From positions 1 through 6,268 of the forward strand of contig CALUVK010000096.1 in the NCBI GenBank assembly GCA_944324205.1: 6,268 bases of DNA, in the 5' to 3' direction. Source of the stretch: Candidatus Gastranaerophilales bacterium. Its GTDB lineage: Bacteria > Cyanobacteriota > Vampirovibrionia > Gastranaerophilales > Gastranaerophilaceae. Shown one piece after another: positions 5,259 to 6,268 of the stretch. The position numbers were made by a program, and so were the translations under genes. Positions within the stretch are counted from its first letter, which is position 1, and every line of letters starts with the position of its first letter. The notes under the pieces were generated by a model. It saw nothing but the letters and a program-made list of their open reading frames with translations, made no database searches and was not told the DNA's origin.

Positions 5259-6129
5259 TATCTTCTTCTTTCACTTTGATTAAATCATATATAACCTGAT
5301 TATAAGGTGTCGGAATTTTGAATTCTTTACCAAGTCTTATTATTTCGCCCGCAAAAATATCGACTTCCGTGCTCCTTCGGGCTAAAATGTCCTGATGCAT
5401 GGAAGTTTTCCCTTCATCACACATTAGAAAAAGCGCATGCAGAGCATCGGCTTCAAGATTATCAAGATTTTTAACCCCTTTCTTTTCCGCAATTAGGCGG
5501 ACTTCATTAATGAGTTTTTTTGCAAATTCAATAAAAGTTCTATTTCTTTTTAACTCACCGAATGTCATATTTAAAATTGCGGAAGTCTGGTTAGAAAAGA
5601 CATTCATGGTAAACTTGAGCCACATAGCGTAATCAATATCATCAGGACAAGAATAATTTATCCCGCATCTTTTAAAAATTTCAATAACCCGCGGATTTTT
5701 TTCTGCTACAATTTCCCCAACCCCGTCCTGTGTGACGGAATTACCTTCTCTTACGGCACTATGTCCAATAAAATAAGATTTTAAAACCTCCGCCTCCGGA
5801 TAAACTGCCTTAATTTTTTCTTCGGAAGAAATACCATTTAAAAGCGAAAGTATAATAGTGTTTTTCCCGATAAAATTTTTAATATTTTTTATTGCACTCT
5901 CTAACCCTTGCGCCTTTGTCGCAATAATAATCAAATCGGGGGTAAATGTATTTATTGACGGCAGTACATACTCAAATTCTTGAACTTTTCCGTTTAAAGC
6001 CGGCTTGTTTTTTTTGTATCTTTCAAGCCTCTCTTCATCTACCAGAATTCTCAAATCACATTTTTCCCGGAACTTAACCGCAAAAGTAAGCCCCACAGCT
6101 CCTAAACCGCATATCAAAACTTTATCCAT
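5233..6129 (-). CDS. Ketopantoate reductase family (PanE/ApbA) NAD(P)H-dependent oxidoreductase
   Basis: A complete 298-aa protein, the usual PanE length; the family reduces 2-ketopantoate to pantoate with NADPH. The Rossmann N-terminus has GLGAVG at 8-13. Lys72 (ATKAQG) and Asn98 (LLNGIS) match cofactor- and substrate-site residues of E. coli PanE. The C-terminal helical domain carries Lys172 and Asn176 in WLKFTMN, then SMHQD (243-247) and Glu255 in RRSTEVDIFAGEI, equivalent to the E. coli catalytic Lys176, Asn180 and Glu256. All key residues therefore look intact. It is the first gene of a minus-strand unit and overlaps the CMP-sugar synthetase gene by 26 bp. This suggests either a housekeeping PanE joined to a glycan locus or a relative acting on a sugar-pathway keto acid; pantothenate neighbours are absent here. 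No clear ribosome-binding site precedes the ATG. Confidence 0.88.
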   Translation of the reverse strand: MDKVLICGLGAVGLTFAVKFREKCDLRILVDEERLERYKKNKPALNGKVQEFEYVLPSINTFTPDLIIIATKAQGLESAIKNIKNFIGKNTIILSLLNGISSEEKIKAVYPEAEVLKSYFIGHSAVREGNSVTQDGVGEIVAEKNPRVIEIFKRCGINYSCPDDIDYAMWLKFTMNVFSNQTSAILNMTFGELKRNRTFIEFAKKLINEVRLIAEKKGVKNLDNLEADALHALFLMCDEGKTSMHQDILARRSTEVDIFAGEIIRLGKEFKIPTPYNQVIYDLIKVKEEDNEYSVHSR

Positions 6130-6165
6130 AAAGTCATTTTAAATAAATAATGAAAATTATTCAAC

Positions 6166-6193
6166 ATTGTATAGCAGATTTAAGTACTTGCAA
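6166..6193 (-). promoter_or_regulatory. Promoter of the reductase-NeuA-like operon
   Basis: Minus-strand TTGCAA (6193-6188), 16 bp, TACAAT (6171-6166). The start site is expected near 6159, giving a leader of about 30 nt before ATG 6129. The rest of the right-hand gap (6194-6268) shows no gene I can support. Confidence 0.5.
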
Positions 6194-6268
6194 ACATAAA
6201 CCAAATAGACAGCCCATTAATCTTTTTGATTTTATGCATATTAAAAAATGACTCTCACCTTAATAGAT

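Noticed and set aside
4897..5283. 128-codon plus-strand open frame opposite the NeuA-like gene
   Set aside because: It is antisense to conserved NeuA motifs, with a Ser/Leu/Ile-rich composition typical of shadow frames.
5399..5632. 77-codon plus-strand open frame opposite the reductase gene
   Set aside because: It is antisense to the catalytic half of a complete PanE-family protein and has no own ribosome-binding site or motif.
6240..6268. Possible last codons of an upstream minus-strand gene (about 8 codons then TAA at 6243-6241)
   Set aside because: Too short to distinguish from chance; no motif and no terminator after it.
1..6268. CRISPR arrays, tRNA or rRNA genes
   Set aside because: I saw no regularly spaced direct repeats, no cloverleaf-like segment and no rRNA-like sequence when reading the intergenic regions.

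Overview
The window reads as a chromosomal stretch from a low-GC, AT-biased Gram-negative bacterium. An RND pump with a membrane-anchored periplasmic adaptor implies an outer membrane, and NeuD-like and NeuA-like genes imply a nonulosonic-acid-modified surface glycan. Promoters look sigma-70-like. The lineage cannot be fixed from sequence alone; gut-associated, low-GC, double-membrane groups (for example uncultured Vampirovibrionota/Gastranaerophilales or Elusimicrobiota) are only guesses.

Left half (1-3596): a multidrug-efflux module. On the minus strand a periplasmic adaptor (1871-3016) is followed, with a one-base stop/start overlap, by an AcrB-type RND transporter that runs off the left edge (623 codons present, about 60 percent of the usual length). 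Divergently, on the plus strand, lies a MarR-family regulator (3129-3596). The 112-base gap between them holds a full-consensus promoter for the pump operon (TTGACA, 18 bp, TATAAT). A 26-bp imperfect palindrome overlaps its -10 box and predicted start site and is the obvious operator for the MarR protein. The regulator's own promoter places its transcription start almost at its ATG, which suggests a leaderless mRNA.

Middle (3597-3934): a very AT-rich 338-bp gap. It contains two inverted copies of a 26-bp sequence (25/26 identical), 109 bp apart. Read outward, each copy contains an ATG and codes for the start of a similar peptide (Met-X-His-Asn-Lys-Asn-Tyr). They are either terminal repeats of a small non-autonomous element or two divergent copies of a gene start. 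The right copy opens a short frame with a good ribosome-binding site that overlaps the next gene out of frame.

Right half (3935-6268): surface-sugar genes. A NeuD/PglD-like acyltransferase (plus strand) converges on a minus-strand pair. In that pair a ketopantoate-reductase-family oxidoreductase (5233-6129) overlaps by 26 bp a CMP-nonulosonate cytidylyltransferase (NeuA-like, 4578-5258). The pair has its own promoter upstream at about 6166-6193. NeuB, NeuC and glycosyltransferases are not in the window, so the exact sugar is unknown. The tight pairing of a 2-keto-acid reductase family member with a CMP-sugar synthetase is the most unusual gene arrangement here.
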